A stretch of DNA of 64,000 nt from Burkholderiales bacterium (GCA_017302655.1 JAFLDE010000012.1:1-64000); one strand, 5' to 3'; positions 8,455 to 19,480 are shown, counted from the stretch's first letter. Notes: a model not told the origin generated them from the letters alone. Numbers and translations are program-made.

Positions 8455-9713
8455 CAGAGCCGCTTCAGCATGGCGCGGGTGATGAGCACCACCCCCGTCT
8501 CGGTCCTTTCGAAGCGCTCGGCGTCCAGCAGCGCATCCTCGCCGACCACCAGGCCCTCGGGGATCTCGCAGGCGCGGTCGACGATGACGCGCGACAGCCG
8601 CGAGCGCCTGCCCACCACCACCCCCGGCAGCAACACCGATTGGTCGACATGGCAGAAGGAGTGCACGCGCACATTGCTGAACAGCACCGAATTCGTGACA
8701 TGCGACCCTGACACGATGCAGCCGCCGCTGACGATGGTGTTCACCGTGCTGCCGTGGCTGCCGCTGCGATCGGGAATGAACTTGGCCGGCGGCAACTGGC
8801 GCTGGTAGGTCCAGATCGGCCAGTCGGTGTCGTAGATGTCGAGCTCCGGGTTGATCGAGGCCAGGTCAAGATTGGCCGCCCAAAAGGCGTCGAGCGTGCC
8901 CACGTCGCGCCAGTAAGGTGGCGCGCCGTTCGGGTTGCGGATGCAGCTCATGGCGAACGGGTGCGCCAGCGCCCGGCCCTCGGCCACGGTGCGCGGAATG
9001 ACATCCTTGCCGAAGTCGTGGCTGCTCTTCGGATTGGCCAGGTCCTCTTCGAGCAGCCGATACAGGTAGTCGGCGTCAAAAATGTAGATGCCCATCGAGG
9101 CCAGGGACACATCGCTGCGCCCTGGCATGGTGGGCGGGTCCTTCGGCTTTTCGACGAACTCGGTGATGCGCCGCTGGCCATTCACCGCCATCACGCCGAA
9201 GGCCGAGGCCTCCTCGCGGGGCACCTCGATGCAGCCCACCGTGCAGCCAGCGCCACTCTCCACATGGTCGGCCAGCATGAGGCTGTAGTCCATCTTGTAG
9301 ATGTGGTCGCCAGCGAGCACCACGATGTACTCGGCTTGGGTGCTCTGGATGATGTCCAGGTTCTGATAGACCGCGTCGGCGGTGCCGCGGTACCAGTGCT
9401 CCTCGTCCACGCGCTGCTGGGCCGGCATGAGATCCACGGTCTCGTTCAGCTCGGCCCGCAGAAAGCTCCAGCCGCGCTGGATGTGCCGCAGCAGCGAATG
9501 GCTCTTGTATTGCGTGACCACCCCAATGCGGCGGATGCCGGAGTTCACGCAGTTGGACAGCGCGAAGTCCACGATGCGGAACTTGCCGCCGAAATAGACC
9601 GCCGGCTTGGCGCGCAAGTCAGTGAGCTGCTTAAGCCGCGACCCTCGCCCACCCGCCAGCACGAGGGCAATGGCGCGACGCGCCAGTTGATGCGGATTGG
9701 GCGGCTGACTCAT
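8454..9713 (-). CDS. glgC: Glucose-1-phosphate adenylyltransferase
   Basis: ADP-glucose pyrophosphorylase makes the glucosyl donor for GlgA from glucose 1-phosphate and ATP and is usually the allosteric control point of glycogen synthesis. The 419 residues have the nucleotidyltransferase start [16 protein letters not shown] (18-33), [20 protein letters not shown], and a C-terminal left-handed beta-helix-like part. The stop overlaps the first bases of glgA. It lies 34 bases upstream of the methyltransferase gene start-to-stop region and may be transcribed separately from it. Confidence 0.97.
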   Translation of the reverse strand: MSQPPNPHQLARRAIALVLAGGRGSRLKQLTDLRAKPAVYFGGKFRIVDFALSNCVNSGIRRIGVVTQYKSHSLLRHIQRGWSFLRAELNETVDLMPAQQRVDEEHWYRGTADAVYQNLDIIQSTQAEYIVVLAGDHIYKMDYSLMLADHVESGAGCTVGCIEVPREEASAFGVMAVNGQRRITEFVEKPKDPPTMPGRSDVSLASMGIYIFDADYLYRLLEEDLANPKSSHDFGKDVIPRTVAEGRALAHPFAMSCIRNPNGAPPYWRDVGTLDAFWAANLDLASINPELDIYDTDWPIWTYQRQLPPAKFIPDRSGSHGSTVNTIVSGGCIVSGSHVTNSVLFSNVRVHSFCHVDQSVLLPGVVVGRRSRLSRVIVDRACEIPEGLVVGEDALLDAERFERTETGVVLITRAMLKRL

Positions 9714-9747
9714 CGCTTGGGCTCCGGGCGTTGCAGGAGCTTCAGTA

Positions 9748-10518
9748 TCAGCGCCCCGACTCGTAAAAGCAGATGGCCGCCGCTGCGGCGACGTTTAGCG
9801 ACTCCTCGCCACCGGGCTGCGGGATGCGCCAGGTGCTGTGGCAGCGCGCCATCAGGGCATCGCTCACGCCCTGCCCTTCATGGCCGAACACCCAGGCGGC
9901 GGGCCGCGGCAGTGGCCCCTGACCCAGCAGCTGTCCGCCATGCGAGCTGGTGGCGAGCATGGGAAGGTCGAGCGCATCCAGATCTTCGGTTCGCAAGCCC
10001 TCGACGCAATGCAACGCGAAGTGCGCGCCCATCCCGGCCCGCAGCACCTTGGGCGAGCCCAGGGTGGCCGTGCCTTTCAGGGCGACGACCTGCTTTACGC
10101 CAAGGGCCGCTGCCGAGCGCAGGATGGAGCCCACATTGCCGGCGTCCTGCAGGCGATCCAGGACCACGCTGGCAACGCCGGGCAGCACCAGTTGCGCCTG
10201 CCAGCCGACGCAGGCGGCGACGGGTACAGGCGTGGCCAAGTCCGTCAATGTGCCGTACACCGCGTCCGCCACCACCAGCACACGCTGCGCGCGCAGCGTC
10301 AGTTGCTGCAGATCAGGCCGGCCATGGAACAGCGACTCGCTGATGACCGCCAGCTCCAGCAAGCGGCCACGCACCAGCGCGGCCTGCAGCAGGTGGTCAC
10401 CCTCCAGCCAGATTCGTCCCTGATCGCGATAGGCATCGGGGCTCTGCGCCAGCTTGCGCAGGGCCTTCAGCGTCGCGTTCGCCGGCGAAGTGATGCGTTC
10501 AACCTGCGGACGAGTCAT
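9748..10518 (-). CDS. TrmH/SpoU-family RNA 2'-O-methyltransferase
   Basis: The 256-residue protein begins [20 protein letters not shown] and carries the three SpoU motifs: [34 protein letters not shown] and [18 protein letters not shown]. These build the trefoil-knot S-adenosylmethionine site. An N-terminal substrate-binding extension is present. The exact target (23S rRNA or tRNA) cannot be told from sequence. Its ATG overlaps the rnhB stop by four bases, so it is translated with the lpx-rnhB operon. A longer open frame to 10914 overlaps rnhB and is rejected. Confidence 0.9.
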   Translation of the reverse strand: MTRPQVERITSPANATLKALRKLAQSPDAYRDQGRIWLEGDHLLQAALVRGRLLELAVISESLFHGRPDLQQLTLRAQRVLVVADAVYGTLTDLATPVPVAACVGWQAQLVLPGVASVVLDRLQDAGNVGSILRSAAALGVKQVVALKGTATLGSPKVLRAGMGAHFALHCVEGLRTEDLDALDLPMLATSSHGGQLLGQGPLPRPAAWVFGHEGQGVSDALMARCHSTWRIPQPGGEESLNVAAAAAICFYESGR

Positions 10519-11099
10519 CGCGCTGCACTCAGCCAATCGCGCAAGGGCGCGAAGCTGCGCCGATGCTCGGCGAGCGGCCCCAAGCGACGCATGGCATCCA
10601 AATGCTGCTCGGTGCCGTAGCCCTTGTGCGCATCGAAGCCATAGGCGGGATGGCGTTCGTGCAGTTGCAGGCACCAGGCGTCGCGGTGCACCTTGGCCAG
10701 GATGCTGGCCGCCGAGATGGCCGGCTCCAGCGCGTCGCCCTTGACGATGCAGCGCACCGGCTGCTCGACACGCGGTGCTTGCTTGCCGTCCACCCAGACT
10801 TGGGTGGGTCGCAGGCGCAGACCCTGCACGGCACGCTGCATGGCCAACAGCGTAGCCTGCAGGATGTTGTGGCGATCGATCTCTTCCACGCTGGCTTCGG
10901 CGATGCAAAAGCACAGGCTCTCGGCACGGATGCGCTCCGCCAGTTGCTCGCGTCGGCGGGCGCTCAGTGTCTTGGAGTCGGCCAAGCCCGCAATCCGTTG
11001 GCCGGGGTGCAGCATCACCGCGGCCGCCACCACGGGGCCAGCCAGCGGGCCACGCCCGGCCTCATCCACGCCGGCCACCAGGTCGGCATGCGCAGGCAC
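10515..11099 (-). CDS. rnhB: Ribonuclease HII
   Basis: The enzyme cleaves the RNA strand of RNA-DNA hybrids and single ribonucleotides in DNA. The type 2 RNase H active site is present: [20 protein letters not shown] with the first Asp-Glu pair, later DSKTLS, and [13 protein letters not shown]. The start is unclear because no ATG exists between lpxB and the conserved domain. GTG at 11099 gives 194 residues; a TTG at 11156, overlapping lpxB, would add 19. It follows lpxB in the standard order. Confidence 0.9.
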   Translation of the reverse strand: MPAHADLVAGVDEAGRGPLAGPVVAAAVMLHPGQRIAGLADSKTLSARRREQLAERIRAESLCFCIAEASVEEIDRHNILQATLLAMQRAVQGLRLRPTQVWVDGKQAPRVEQPVRCIVKGDALEPAISAASILAKVHRDAWCLQLHERHPAYGFDAHKGYGTEQHLDAMRRLGPLAEHRRSFAPLRDWLSAAR

Positions 11100-11121
11100 A
11101 AAGAGGTCCGGCGTGTAGGGC

Positions 11122-12252
11122 TCAGCGGCGTTCGATGAAAGGGGCGAGCGCTTCAAGGGCGAGGTGCGCGCTGTCAGCGCGTAGGGAGTCGTGAAGTTCG
11201 GCAAACCGGGCCTGCAGGCGCTCGACGGCCAAGGGATCGTCCAACCACACCTGCGCGGCCCGCGCCAGATTCTCAGCCGTGCACTCGTCCTGCAAGCATT
11301 CGGGCACCAGAAACTCTCGCGCCAGCACATTGGGCAGGCCGACCCAGGGCTGCAGTTGCAGCTTCTTCATGCGTCGGTAGTTGGATTCACCCACGCGGTA
11401 GGCGATGACCATGGGACGCTTGAACAGCGCCGCTTCCAGCGTGGCGGTGCCGCTGGCCACCAGCGTCAGGTCACAGGCGGCAAGGATCTCGTGCGCGCGA
11501 CCGTCGAACAGTTGCACTGCGTGTCCGTGGGTCAGCGCCTCCACTTGCGCACGCAAGCCAGGGGCGATCGGAAGCAGCACGCGCAGGCCGGGGTTCTGTG
11601 CGACCAGCTGACGGGCTGCCGCGAGCAGCGGCGGCAGGATGAAGGCGATCTCGCTGGCCCGGCTGCCCGGAAGCAAAGCCAGCACGCGCCCGGCCTCGGG
11701 CAGGCCCAGGGCCACGCGGGCGGCAGCTTGGTCGCTCTGCGCAGGAATCAAGCTGGCCAGCGGGTGGCCGACGAAGCTGGCGGCAATGCCCGCCTCGCGC
11801 AGCAGGGCCGGCTCGAAGGGGAAGAGGCACAGCACGTGGTCGGCAGCGGCGCGGATCTTCGTCACCCGCTCCGGACGCCAGGCCCAGATGCTCGGGCACA
11901 CGTAATGCGCCGTCCACAGCCCGGCGCTGCGCAGGCGCGTCTCCAGGCCGAGGTTGAAATCCGGCGCGTCGATGCCGATGAAGAGCTTGGCGCGCTGCTG
12001 GATCAGGCGGGTGCCGAGCCGGCGGCGAATCCACAGCAGTTCGGGCAGGCGCTTGAGGGCATCGGAATAGCCCATCACCGACAGACGTTCTGCCAGCCAC
12101 CAGGCCTGCAGGCCTTGAGCCACCAGTCGCGGCCCGCCGATGCCGGCCGCCTGCAACTCCGGCCAGCGTTGCTGCATGGCCTGCAGGAGATGCGCGCCGA
12201 TCAGATCGCCCGAGGCCTCACCGGCCACCAGGCCGACGAGGTCCGCCGGCAT
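11122..12252 (-). CDS. lpxB: Lipid-A-disaccharide synthase
   Basis: LpxB, a peripheral membrane GT19 glycosyltransferase, joins UDP-2,3-diacylglucosamine and lipid X to form the lipid A disaccharide. The 376 residues begin [20 protein letters not shown], containing the family GEASGD motif, and include [25 protein letters not shown] and the [10 protein letters not shown] nucleotide-binding loop. It shares its first base with the lpxA stop region, so translation is coupled. Length matches the family. Confidence 0.97.
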   Translation of the reverse strand: MPADLVGLVAGEASGDLIGAHLLQAMQQRWPELQAAGIGGPRLVAQGLQAWWLAERLSVMGYSDALKRLPELLWIRRRLGTRLIQQRAKLFIGIDAPDFNLGLETRLRSAGLWTAHYVCPSIWAWRPERVTKIRAAADHVLCLFPFEPALLREAGIAASFVGHPLASLIPAQSDQAAARVALGLPEAGRVLALLPGSRASEIAFILPPLLAAARQLVAQNPGLRVLLPIAPGLRAQVEALTHGHAVQLFDGRAHEILAACDLTLVASGTATLEAALFKRPMVIAYRVGESNYRRMKKLQLQPWVGLPNVLAREFLVPECLQDECTAENLARAAQVWLDDPLAVERLQARFAELHDSLRADSAHLALEALAPFIERR

Positions 12253-13037
12253 CAGCGCACCAGACCGCGCGTGGAGCGGGCCAGGAAGTCGAGCATCAAC
12301 TGCAACTCGGCATCGCCGCCCTGCCCTTGCAAGGCGGCCATCGCGGTCTTGGCCTCATCCAGGGTGAGCCCCTGGCGGAACAGCAGCTTGTGCATCTGGC
12401 GCACCACGGCCATGGCCTCGGCCGTGAAGCCGCGGCGCTTGAGCCCGGTGAGATTGACGGCGCGCGTGGCCAGCGGATTGCCGTCCACGGTCATGTAGGG
12501 CGCCACGTCCTGGCTGACATGAGCCTGGAAGCCGACCATGGCATGCGCGCCGATGTGCACGAACTGGTGCACCCCGCTCAGGCCACCGATGACCGCCCAG
12601 TCACCCACATGCACATGGCCAGCCAGGGTGGCGCTGTTGGCCAGCACGCAATGGTTGCCGAGGCGTACATCGTGCGCGAGGTGCACGGTGGCCATGATCC
12701 AGTTGTCGTGGCCGACGCGCGTGATGCCCTCTTCCTTGTGCGTCCCGGTGCTGAAGGTGCAGTACTGGAAGACGGTGTTGCGGTCCCCGATGTGCAACTC
12801 GGTGAGTTCGCCATCGTGGCTCATATCCTGCGGCTGGCAGCCGATGGAGCTGGCGCCGTGGAAGAGGTTGTCGCGGCCGATGGTGGTGCGACCTTCAACG
12901 ATGCAGTGCGGGCCGATGCGCGTGCCGATGCCGATACGCACCTGCGAGCCGATCACCGCGTAGGGCCCGATCTGAACGCCCTCGCCAAGCTCGGCACCGG
13001 GGTGCACGATGGCGGTGGGATGGACCTGGACCGCCAT
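12252..13037 (-). CDS. lpxA: UDP-N-acetylglucosamine acyltransferase
   Basis: LpxA performs the first step of lipid A synthesis, 3-O-acylation of UDP-GlcNAc from acyl-ACP. The 261-residue protein shows hexapeptide repeats from about residue 3 (VHPTAIVHPGAELGEGVQIG) that form a left-handed beta-helix. It also has the catalytic-His region around WIMATVHLAHDVRLGNHCV and a helical C-terminus. The ATG at 13037 gives the usual family start MAVQVHPTA; a longer frame overlaps fabZ. It lies 2 bases after the fabZ stop. Confidence 0.97.
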   Translation of the reverse strand: MAVQVHPTAIVHPGAELGEGVQIGPYAVIGSQVRIGIGTRIGPHCIVEGRTTIGRDNLFHGASSIGCQPQDMSHDGELTELHIGDRNTVFQYCTFSTGTHKEEGITRVGHDNWIMATVHLAHDVRLGNHCVLANSATLAGHVHVGDWAVIGGLSGVHQFVHIGAHAMVGFQAHVSQDVAPYMTVDGNPLATRAVNLTGLKRRGFTAEAMAVVRQMHKLLFRQGLTLDEAKTAMAALQGQGGDAELQLMLDFLARSTRGLVR

Positions 13038-13039
13038 GC

Positions 13040-13489
13040 TCAGTCGATGCGGCGCATCGTGCACATCAGCTCGGCTTCGGCCGCCAGTTCACCGGCCACC
13101 AGGGCCTTCGCGGCGAACTTGTAGATGCCGGCCTTGGCACGCAGCACCTCGACCTCCAGAATCAACTGGTCACCCGGCTCGACCGGGCGCTTGAAGCGCG
13201 CGGCATCCACTCCGGCGAACAGCACCACCGACTTGTCGTCCAGGGTCACGCCCTCTGTGTAGGTGGCCAGCAGGGTGGCCGTTTGCGCCATCGCTTCGAG
13301 GATCATCACGCCGGGCATGACCGGGCGATGCGGGAAGTGACCCGTGAAGTGCGGTTCGTTGATGGTGACGTTCTTCAGCGCACGGATTCGGCGGCCTTCC
13401 ACCTCAAGCACGCGGTCCACCAGCAGGATGGGATAGCGGTGTGGCAGGCGCTTGAGGATTTCGTGGATGCTGTACAGGTCCATCGTCAT
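13040..13489 (-). CDS. fabZ: 3-hydroxyacyl-ACP dehydratase FabZ
   Basis: FabZ dehydrates 3-hydroxyacyl-ACP in fatty-acid elongation and competes with LpxD for the hydroxyacyl pool, so its place among lpx genes is functional. The 149 residues contain [13 protein letters not shown] and the hot-dog-fold active site [20 protein letters not shown], with His at 51 and Glu at 65. The start MTMDLYS at 13489 forms an ATGA overlap with the lpxD stop. A second in-frame Met lies two codons later. Confidence 0.96.
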   Translation of the reverse strand: MTMDLYSIHEILKRLPHRYPILLVDRVLEVEGRRIRALKNVTINEPHFTGHFPHRPVMPGVMILEAMAQTATLLATYTEGVTLDDKSVVLFAGVDAARFKRPVEPGDQLILEVEVLRAKAGIYKFAAKALVAGELAAEAELMCTMRRID

Positions 13490-14523
13490 TCGGTCGTCCC
13501 GGATTGGTTTTTTTCGAGCGCGCGCACGCGCTCGCGGAGTTTGTTCAGTTGCCGCAGGGAGGCCGCGTTCTTCTCCCAAGCGGCGTTGTCGTCGATCGGG
13601 AAGAAGCCAGTGTAGGTACCCGGTTGGCTGATGGATCGCGTGACCACCGAGCAGGCCGAGATGTGCACATGGTCGGCCAACTCCAGGTGGCCGAGGATCT
13701 TGGCATCACCGCCGATCGTGCAATGGCGACCGATGCGTGCGCTGCCGGCCACGGCCGCACAGCCGGCCATGGCCGTGTGTGCGCCCACCTGCACGTTGTG
13801 CGCGATGTGGATGAGGTTGTCGAGCTTCACCCCATCCTCAATCACCGTGTCGTCCAGTGCGCCGCGGTCGATGGTGCAGTTGGCACCGATCTCCACTTCG
13901 TCACCGATTCGCACGGCGCCCAGCTGAGCAATTTTTTCCCATCGCCCCTCGTGCGGGGCAAAACCAAAACCATCCGCACCGATCACCGTGCCGCTATGGA
14001 TGATGGCCCGCGCTCCCACGATGCAGCGCGCGCCGATCGTGACATGGGGCGAGATGCGACTGCCCGCGCCGACCTGAGCACCGGCCTCCACCACGCAATG
14101 CGCGCCCAAGACCACGCCCTCTGCCAGCACGACACCCGCCTCGACCACGGCGAAAGGGCCGACGCTCACGCCTGCAGCGAGCCGCGCATCGGCTGCCACA
14201 AAGGCACTGGGATGCACGCCAGTCGAATCGGTGGCGCGCAGGCGCTGCTGCCACCAGCGGGTCAGCCGGGCGTAGTAAAGATAGGGCTGGGGGGTGACGA
14301 TGAGCGCAGCCTGCCGGCCGGCCTCTTCAGCCAAGCTCGGCGGCACGATAAGCGCGCCAGCACGGCTCTCGCGCATGGCAGCTCGGTGTTTGTCGCCGGT
14401 GACGAAACCGATGTGTTCAGGCTCTGCACTCGCCAGACTGGCCAGTCCTTGCAGCAGCAGATCTGGCGATCCGACCCGTTCGCCGCCCAGTTGCTCGACG
14501 ATGTCGGCAAGCCGGACGTTCAT
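13486..14523 (-). CDS. lpxD: UDP-3-O-(3-hydroxyacyl)glucosamine N-acyltransferase
   Basis: LpxD adds the N-linked acyl chain in lipid A assembly. The 345 residues have an N-terminal uridine-binding domain ([16 protein letters not shown]) and many hexapeptide repeats (IGPF-like, [28 protein letters not shown]). The catalytic-His region is [17 protein letters not shown], and the C-terminus ends in a charged helix [16 protein letters not shown]. It overlaps fabZ by four bases and lies 7 bases after the skp gene. Confidence 0.96.
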   Translation of the reverse strand: MNVRLADIVEQLGGERVGSPDLLLQGLASLASAEPEHIGFVTGDKHRAAMRESRAGALIVPPSLAEEAGRQAALIVTPQPYLYYARLTRWWQQRLRATDSTGVHPSAFVAADARLAAGVSVGPFAVVEAGVVLAEGVVLGAHCVVEAGAQVGAGSRISPHVTIGARCIVGARAIIHSGTVIGADGFGFAPHEGRWEKIAQLGAVRIGDEVEIGANCTIDRGALDDTVIEDGVKLDNLIHIAHNVQVGAHTAMAGCAAVAGSARIGRHCTIGGDAKILGHLELADHVHISACSVVTRSISQPGTYTGFFPIDDNAAWEKNAASLRQLNKLRERVRALEKNQSGTTE

Positions 14524-14530
14524 GGCCGGC

Positions 14531-15046
14531 TTACTTCTGCGCGTTCAGCGCGTCGATCACCTTCTTGGTGATGTCGATGCGGTTGCTGGCGTGGATGGCG
14601 TCCTGAAGGATCAGGTCGTACTTCTCGTTGTCGAAGATCTGCTTGATGACCTTGTTGGCGCGTTCCACCACCGCTTGCAACTCTTCGTTGCGGCGCGCCT
14701 GCGCGTCTTCCTGGAATTCTCGACGCTTACGCTGAAGGTCGCGTTCGCTCTCCACCAACTCACGCTGGCGCATGTTGCGCTGGGTTTCGGTGAGCAGCGG
14801 GCCGTCCTTCTCAAACTTCTCCGCGGCCGCCTGGAGGCGCGCGGTGGCGTCGCGCAGTTCCTTTTCCCGCTTGCCGAACTCAGCTTCCAGCTTGGCCTGT
14901 GCCGCCTTGGCAAGGTTCGACTCGCGCATCACGCGCTCGCTGTTCACGAAGCCGATCTTCAGTTCCTGAGCCGAGGCGCCGAGCGACAGGGCCGAGATGG
15001 AAGCGGCGATCGCAAGGCCGCGGAACACAGAGCGAAGAATCATCAT
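14531..15046 (-). CDS. skp: Periplasmic OmpH/Skp-family chaperone
   Basis: The 171-residue protein has a signal peptide of about 26 residues ending at SLGASAQE. The mature start LKIGFVNSERVMRES is typical of Skp/OmpH. A long, highly charged coiled-coil region (about 45-135) forms the chaperone tentacles that hold unfolded outer-membrane proteins on the way to BamA. It lies directly after bamA with overlapping start and stop codons. Two consecutive Met codons make the start ambiguous by one residue. Confidence 0.92.
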   Translation of the reverse strand: MMILRSVFRGLAIAASISALSLGASAQELKIGFVNSERVMRESNLAKAAQAKLEAEFGKREKELRDATARLQAAAEKFEKDGPLLTETQRNMRQRELVESERDLQRKRREFQEDAQARRNEELQAVVERANKVIKQIFDNEKYDLILQDAIHASNRIDITKKVIDALNAQK

Positions 15047-17364
15047 CAGAAGCTGGTGCCGATCTGGAACTGGAAGCGCTCAATTCTATCGCCGCGGAAC
15101 TTCTGCAGAGGCGTGCCCCAGCTGAGCTTGAGCGGGCCCACGGGCGAGATCCATGAAAGGCCGATACCGGCCGATGTCCGCAGCCGATCGAGACTGACCT
15201 TTTCGTAGCTGCTGTCCGTATTCCAAACGTTGCCAGCGTCGCCGAAAGCAAAGATACGGAAGGTCTTGTCATTGCCGCTTCCAGGCACCGGGAAGTAGAA
15301 CTCTGCATTCAGGTTGATGCGCAGATTGCCCCCCGAGCGCTGGCCGAAGTTGTCGGCCGGGCCCAGCGAGCCCCCTTCAAAGGCGCGCACAGAGCCCAGG
15401 CCACCGGCATAGAAATTCTTGAACACCGGATACGGCTTGTTGTCGAGACTCTCACCCCAACCGATTTCGCCGTTGATCATCAGCGTGAATTTCTTGTTCC
15501 AAAGCGGGATGAACTGCTGATACTGGCTGCTCAGGGTGGCGTAGCGGGCATCGCCAGCTGGACTGAGGGCCACACTGACGCGTTTGAACTCGCCGGCTGT
15601 CGGTGCCAGCGGGTTGTTGCGACTGTCCTTGCTCCAGCCGATGGTGAGTGGGATCGCCACCGAGCTGCGGCCGTAGTTCGCAGCGTAGTTGTAGAAGGCT
15701 GGCGGCACACCCACCGTGCTGGTGATGCGGGTGTTCTCATAGCCGCCGCCGATGAAGATTCGGTCGTACTCGGCGATTGGTACGCCGAAAGTGACGCTGG
15801 CACCTTGGCGCGCAAACTCGTAGATCTCAGCAAAACTGGTCAGCGACTTTGAGGTCGTGTAGTACAGGTTCACCGTACGCGACACGCCGTCTTCAGTGAA
15901 GTAGGGATTGGTAGATCCCAACACGAGCGAACGGCCGATCGTCGAAGTGTTGATCTCGGCCTCAACCGAGTTCCCCGACCCAAGAAAATTGTCCTGCCGC
16001 ACCGAACCCACGAAGCTGATCTTGGTCTGGCTGGAGTAGCCGGCGCCGATGCTGATGTTGCCGGTGCTCTGCTCGGTCACTGTGTAGGTCACATCGACCT
16101 GGTCCGGCGCGCCCGGTACTTCGGCAGTGTCGACCGTGACTTCTTTGAAGTAGCCCAGTCGCTCGACGCGGTCGCGGCTGGCCTTGATCTTGGCCCCGTC
16201 GTACCAAGCGCCTTCGAACTGGCGCACCTCGCGGCGCACCACTTCGTCGCGGGTCTTGTTATTGCCGGCCACGAGGACGCGGCGCACATAGGCGCGACGC
16301 TCGGGGCTGGCCACCACGGTCAGTACAACCTGGCCGGTGGCGCGATCGATGTCCTGCCGAACGTCCACGCGTGGGAAGGGGAAGCCGAAGGTACCGTAGT
16401 AGTCGCTGAAGGCCCGCGTGGTGTTTGCCACGGTCTCGCCCTGGTAGGCCTCGCCGGGCTTGATGCCGACCAAGCGACGGAACTCCTCGATGCGCCCCAG
16501 ATAGTTGCCTTCGAGCTTCACTGCCGCCACGGTGTAGGGCTGGCCTTCACTGACTGTGACGGCAATACCGATGCGCTGCTTGTCAGGTGAGATCGTGACT
16601 TGCGTGGACTCGATATTGAACTCAAGGTACCCACGGTTCTGGTAGTGCGAGCGCAGAGTCTCCAGGTCGGCGTTGAGCTTGGCCCGGGAGTACCGATCGG
16701 TCTTGGTGTACCAAGTCAACCATCCGCTGCTGGTCTGCTCCAGCAGACCCAGCAGCGTGCTTTCACTGAAGGCCTTGCTGCCTAGGATTCGAATCTCGGC
16801 AATGCGCGCAGGTTCGCCCTCGACCACGTTGAACGCCACGTTGACGCGATTGCGCTCAAGCGGCGTGATGGTGGTGGTGACCTCGGCGCCGTAAAAGCTC
16901 TTGGTCAGGTACTGACGCTTGAGTTCCTGCTCAGCGCGGTCGGCCAATGCACGGTCAAAGGGGCGACCTTCTCCGATGCCGACATCTTTCAAGGACTTGG
17001 TCAACGCCTCAGTATCGAACTCCTTGAGTCCGACGAAGCTGACCGTCGCGATGATGGGCCGCTCCTCGATGAGCACCACCACGGTGGAGCCATCGATCTG
17101 GATGCGCACATCCTTGTACAGCCCGGTGGCGAACAGCGCGCGCAAGGCCGCCGCGCCTTTCTCATCGGTATAGGTGTCGCCGATGCGGAAAGGCAGGCTG
17201 GCGAACACCGTGCCGGGGTCGGTGCGCTGCAGACCTTCGACACGGATGTCCTTCAGCGTGAACGGGTCCACGGCCCAGGCCGAGGCTTGCAGCGCGCCAC
17301 CGAGGATCAAGGCCAGCAAGGACGAGTGAAGGCGCGAGCGCGAGCGTTCGAGGGCAGCAGACAT
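15046..17364 (-). CDS. bamA: Outer membrane protein assembly factor BamA
   Basis: BamA is the central Omp85 barrel that inserts outer-membrane proteins. The 772 residues start with a signal peptide ending near ASAWAVDPF, then five POTRA domains up to about residue 430, then the beta-barrel ending in QFQIGTSF with a terminal Phe. The loop-6 motif, nearly always VRGF or VRGY, reads VRAF at 659-662 (Ala codon at 15382-15384). No strong ribosome-binding site precedes the ATG. rseP, the usual upstream neighbour, is absent: dxr lies only 101 bp away. Confidence 0.97.
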   Translation of the reverse strand: MSAALERSRSRLHSSLLALILGGALQASAWAVDPFTLKDIRVEGLQRTDPGTVFASLPFRIGDTYTDEKGAAALRALFATGLYKDVRIQIDGSTVVVLIEERPIIATVSFVGLKEFDTEALTKSLKDVGIGEGRPFDRALADRAEQELKRQYLTKSFYGAEVTTTITPLERNRVNVAFNVVEGEPARIAEIRILGSKAFSESTLLGLLEQTSSGWLTWYTKTDRYSRAKLNADLETLRSHYQNRGYLEFNIESTQVTISPDKQRIGIAVTVSEGQPYTVAAVKLEGNYLGRIEEFRRLVGIKPGEAYQGETVANTTRAFSDYYGTFGFPFPRVDVRQDIDRATGQVVLTVVASPERRAYVRRVLVAGNNKTRDEVVRREVRQFEGAWYDGAKIKASRDRVERLGYFKEVTVDTAEVPGAPDQVDVTYTVTEQSTGNISIGAGYSSQTKISFVGSVRQDNFLGSGNSVEAEINTSTIGRSLVLGSTNPYFTEDGVSRTVNLYYTTSKSLTSFAEIYEFARQGASVTFGVPIAEYDRIFIGGGYENTRITSTVGVPPAFYNYAANYGRSSVAIPLTIGWSKDSRNNPLAPTAGEFKRVSVALSPAGDARYATLSSQYQQFIPLWNKKFTLMINGEIGWGESLDNKPYPVFKNFYAGGLGSVRAFEGGSLGPADNFGQRSGGNLRINLNAEFYFPVPGSGNDKTFRIFAFGDAGNVWNTDSSYEKVSLDRLRTSAGIGLSWISPVGPLKLSWGTPLQKFRGDRIERFQFQIGTSF

Positions 17365-17465
17365 GCAGGGAAAGATCAGGCAGGGATCAGGCGGCGGTCA
17401 AGGACAGCAGCGAACATTGGTCGCACTCATGCCCGAAACAGTAGGCAGGAAAGGCGTCGTGCATC

Positions 17466-18650
17466 TTAGCGGGCCACCATCCATGACTCGGCAGCGACCC
17501 GGGTCCGAGCATCGAGGTTCATCAAGCCGGCCACGCTGGCCACTTCATCGAAACTGGGCTGCACAAGATCAAGACAGTGCGCGGCCGCACCAGCGATGTC
17601 GGTGAAGCGGATACGCCCCGCCAGAAAGGCGGCCACGGCGGCTTCGTTGGCCGCATTCAGAACGGCCGTGCTGCCCTCCGCACCCCGCAAAGCCTGCCAC
17701 GCAAGCGCCAGCGCGGGGAATCGGCGTAGGTCCGGCGCCTCGAACTGCAAGGCGCCGACCTGCAGCAGGTTGAGCGCCGATGCGCCAGACTCGACCCGTT
17801 CGGGGTAGGAAAGCGAATAGGCGATGGGTACCCTCATGTCGGGCGTACCCAGTTGGGCGAGCACCGATTGATCGCGGCAAACGACCATCGAGTGCACGAT
17901 GCTCTGTGGGTGGATCAGCACCTGCAGCTTGTCCGCTGGCAGGTCAAACAGCCAGCGCGCCTCGATCAACTCCAGGCCCTTGTTCATCATGGTCGCCGAG
18001 TCGACCGAGATCTTTCGCCCCATGACCCAGTTGGGGTGAGCGCAGGCTTCGTCGGGCGTTACCGCATGCAAGGTCTCTGGGTCGCGTCGGCGGAAGGGCC
18101 CGCCCGAGGCCGTGAGCACCAAATGGTCAATGGTCTGCGGCCACATGCTGCGATCGAGGGGCAGGCACTGAAAGATGGCGGAGTGCTCGGAGTCGACCGG
18201 CAGAAGCGTGGCGCCCCCATCGCGCACGGCCTGCATGAAGAAGGCGCCGCCAACCACCAGAGCTTCCTTGTTGGCCAGCATCAGGCGCTTGCCTGCCCGG
18301 GCGGCAGCCAAGCAAGGAGCAAGGCCCGCTGCACCAACGATGGCCGCCATGACCGCGTCCACCTCAGGGTGACCCGCCAGTTGCTCCAGCGACAAGGCGC
18401 CATGCAGCACTTCGGTGTCGATACCGGCGTCACGCAGACGCTGCTGAAGCTTCTGAGCAGCCTCGGGCTGAGGCAGTACGGCCCAGCGCGGGCGATGTCG
18501 TTGGCACTGGGCGAAGAGTTCGTCAGCACGGCTGTGCGCAGAGATGCCGACCAGTTCAAATCGGTCAGGATGCCGCACCATCACATCCAAGGTGTTGCTG
18601 CCGATCGAGCCTGTGGCGCCGAGAACGAGGACACGCAAGCGACGGCTCAT
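17466..18650 (-). CDS. dxr: 1-deoxy-D-xylulose 5-phosphate reductoisomerase
   Basis: Dxr (IspC) carries out the first committed step of the MEP isoprenoid pathway, DXP to MEP with NADPH. The 394 residues contain the dinucleotide-binding start [39 protein letters not shown] and [11 protein letters not shown]. The ATG overlaps the cdsA stop by four bases. Together with uppS just upstream and ispG at 39 kb it supplies undecaprenyl carriers. In most relatives rseP follows; here bamA does. Confidence 0.97.
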   Translation of the reverse strand: MSRRLRVLVLGATGSIGSNTLDVMVRHPDRFELVGISAHSRADELFAQCQRHRPRWAVLPQPEAAQKLQQRLRDAGIDTEVLHGALSLEQLAGHPEVDAVMAAIVGAAGLAPCLAAARAGKRLMLANKEALVVGGAFFMQAVRDGGATLLPVDSEHSAIFQCLPLDRSMWPQTIDHLVLTASGGPFRRRDPETLHAVTPDEACAHPNWVMGRKISVDSATMMNKGLELIEARWLFDLPADKLQVLIHPQSIVHSMVVCRDQSVLAQLGTPDMRVPIAYSLSYPERVESGASALNLLQVGALQFEAPDLRRFPALALAWQALRGAEGSTAVLNAANEAAVAAFLAGRIRFTDIAGAAAHCLDLVQPSFDEVASVAGLMNLDARTRVAAESWMVAR

Positions 18651-19480
18651 GGCAACAAGCCCTGACTCAACGCCAGCGCTGCGGGCAAGGTGGGTAGCAG
18701 GGCATCGACCCGGTCGAGGACGCCGCCGTGTCCTGGGAGTAACTGGCTGCTGTCTTTCGCGCCTACGGCACGCTTGACGAGCGACTCAAACAAATCGCCA
18801 ACCACGCTGAGCACGGAGAGCACCAGACAAACCAGCAAAGCCAGCGGCCAGCCCTTTGCCGTCACCAGCTGGCCGAACAAGCTGGATCCCCCCAACCATG
18901 GATCGACGAAGTGAACCCAGCCAAGCGCAAGCAAGAAAACGCCAAGCCAGCCGCTCCAGACACCTTCCCAGCTCTTGCCCGGGCTGATGGCTGGCGCCAG
19001 CTTGCGGCGACCGAAGCGGCGGCCACCGAAATAGGCGGCAATATCCGCAACCCAGACTAGGCAGAGTATCGAAAGCAGTGCGTTCAACCCCTGCGCTTTC
19101 CAATGCACGAACGCCAGTCCCGCGGTCACCAAGGCAAGCGCACCCAACGTCAATCGGACCGCTTGGGGCACGAGCAGCCAAGCCGGAGAAGCCCCTCGCA
19201 GCGCGAGCGCGCCACCCAGCACCCAGATGACAAGCGCAAGATTCCACAACCAACTTGGCTGGGAAAACGAGGTGATCCCGAGGGCAAGCAGCAGCAGCAC
19301 CAGAGCCCCAAAGCCCATCGCAGCGGCACCCGCAAGCCCGTTCAGACGAGCCCATTCCCACCCGGCAGCGGTCATGGCCAATGCCACGAATGAGATGAAG
19401 GGCCAGGGCGAGTCCACCATCAAGGCAGGCAGCAGAACAGCCAGCAACACCAGGGCGGTGATGACGCGCTGCTTCAGCAC
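18647..19480 (-). CDS. cdsA: Phosphatidate cytidylyltransferase
   Basis: CdsA makes CDP-diacylglycerol from phosphatidic acid and CTP, the precursor of all membrane phospholipids. The 277-residue integral membrane protein has about seven hydrophobic segments and the C-terminal family signature [20 protein letters not shown] followed by GVLDRVD. Start: no ATG fits, and GTG at 19480 yields [15 protein letters not shown], the usual family start, overlapping the uppS stop by seven bases. It is co-transcribed with uppS and dxr. Confidence 0.94.
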   Translation of the reverse strand: MLKQRVITALVLLAVLLPALMVDSPWPFISFVALAMTAAGWEWARLNGLAGAAAMGFGALVLLLLALGITSFSQPSWLWNLALVIWVLGGALALRGASPAWLLVPQAVRLTLGALALVTAGLAFVHWKAQGLNALLSILCLVWVADIAAYFGGRRFGRRKLAPAISPGKSWEGVWSGWLGVFLLALGWVHFVDPWLGGSSLFGQLVTAKGWPLALLVCLVLSVLSVVGDLFESLVKRAVGAKDSSQLLPGHGGVLDRVDALLPTLPAALALSQGLLP

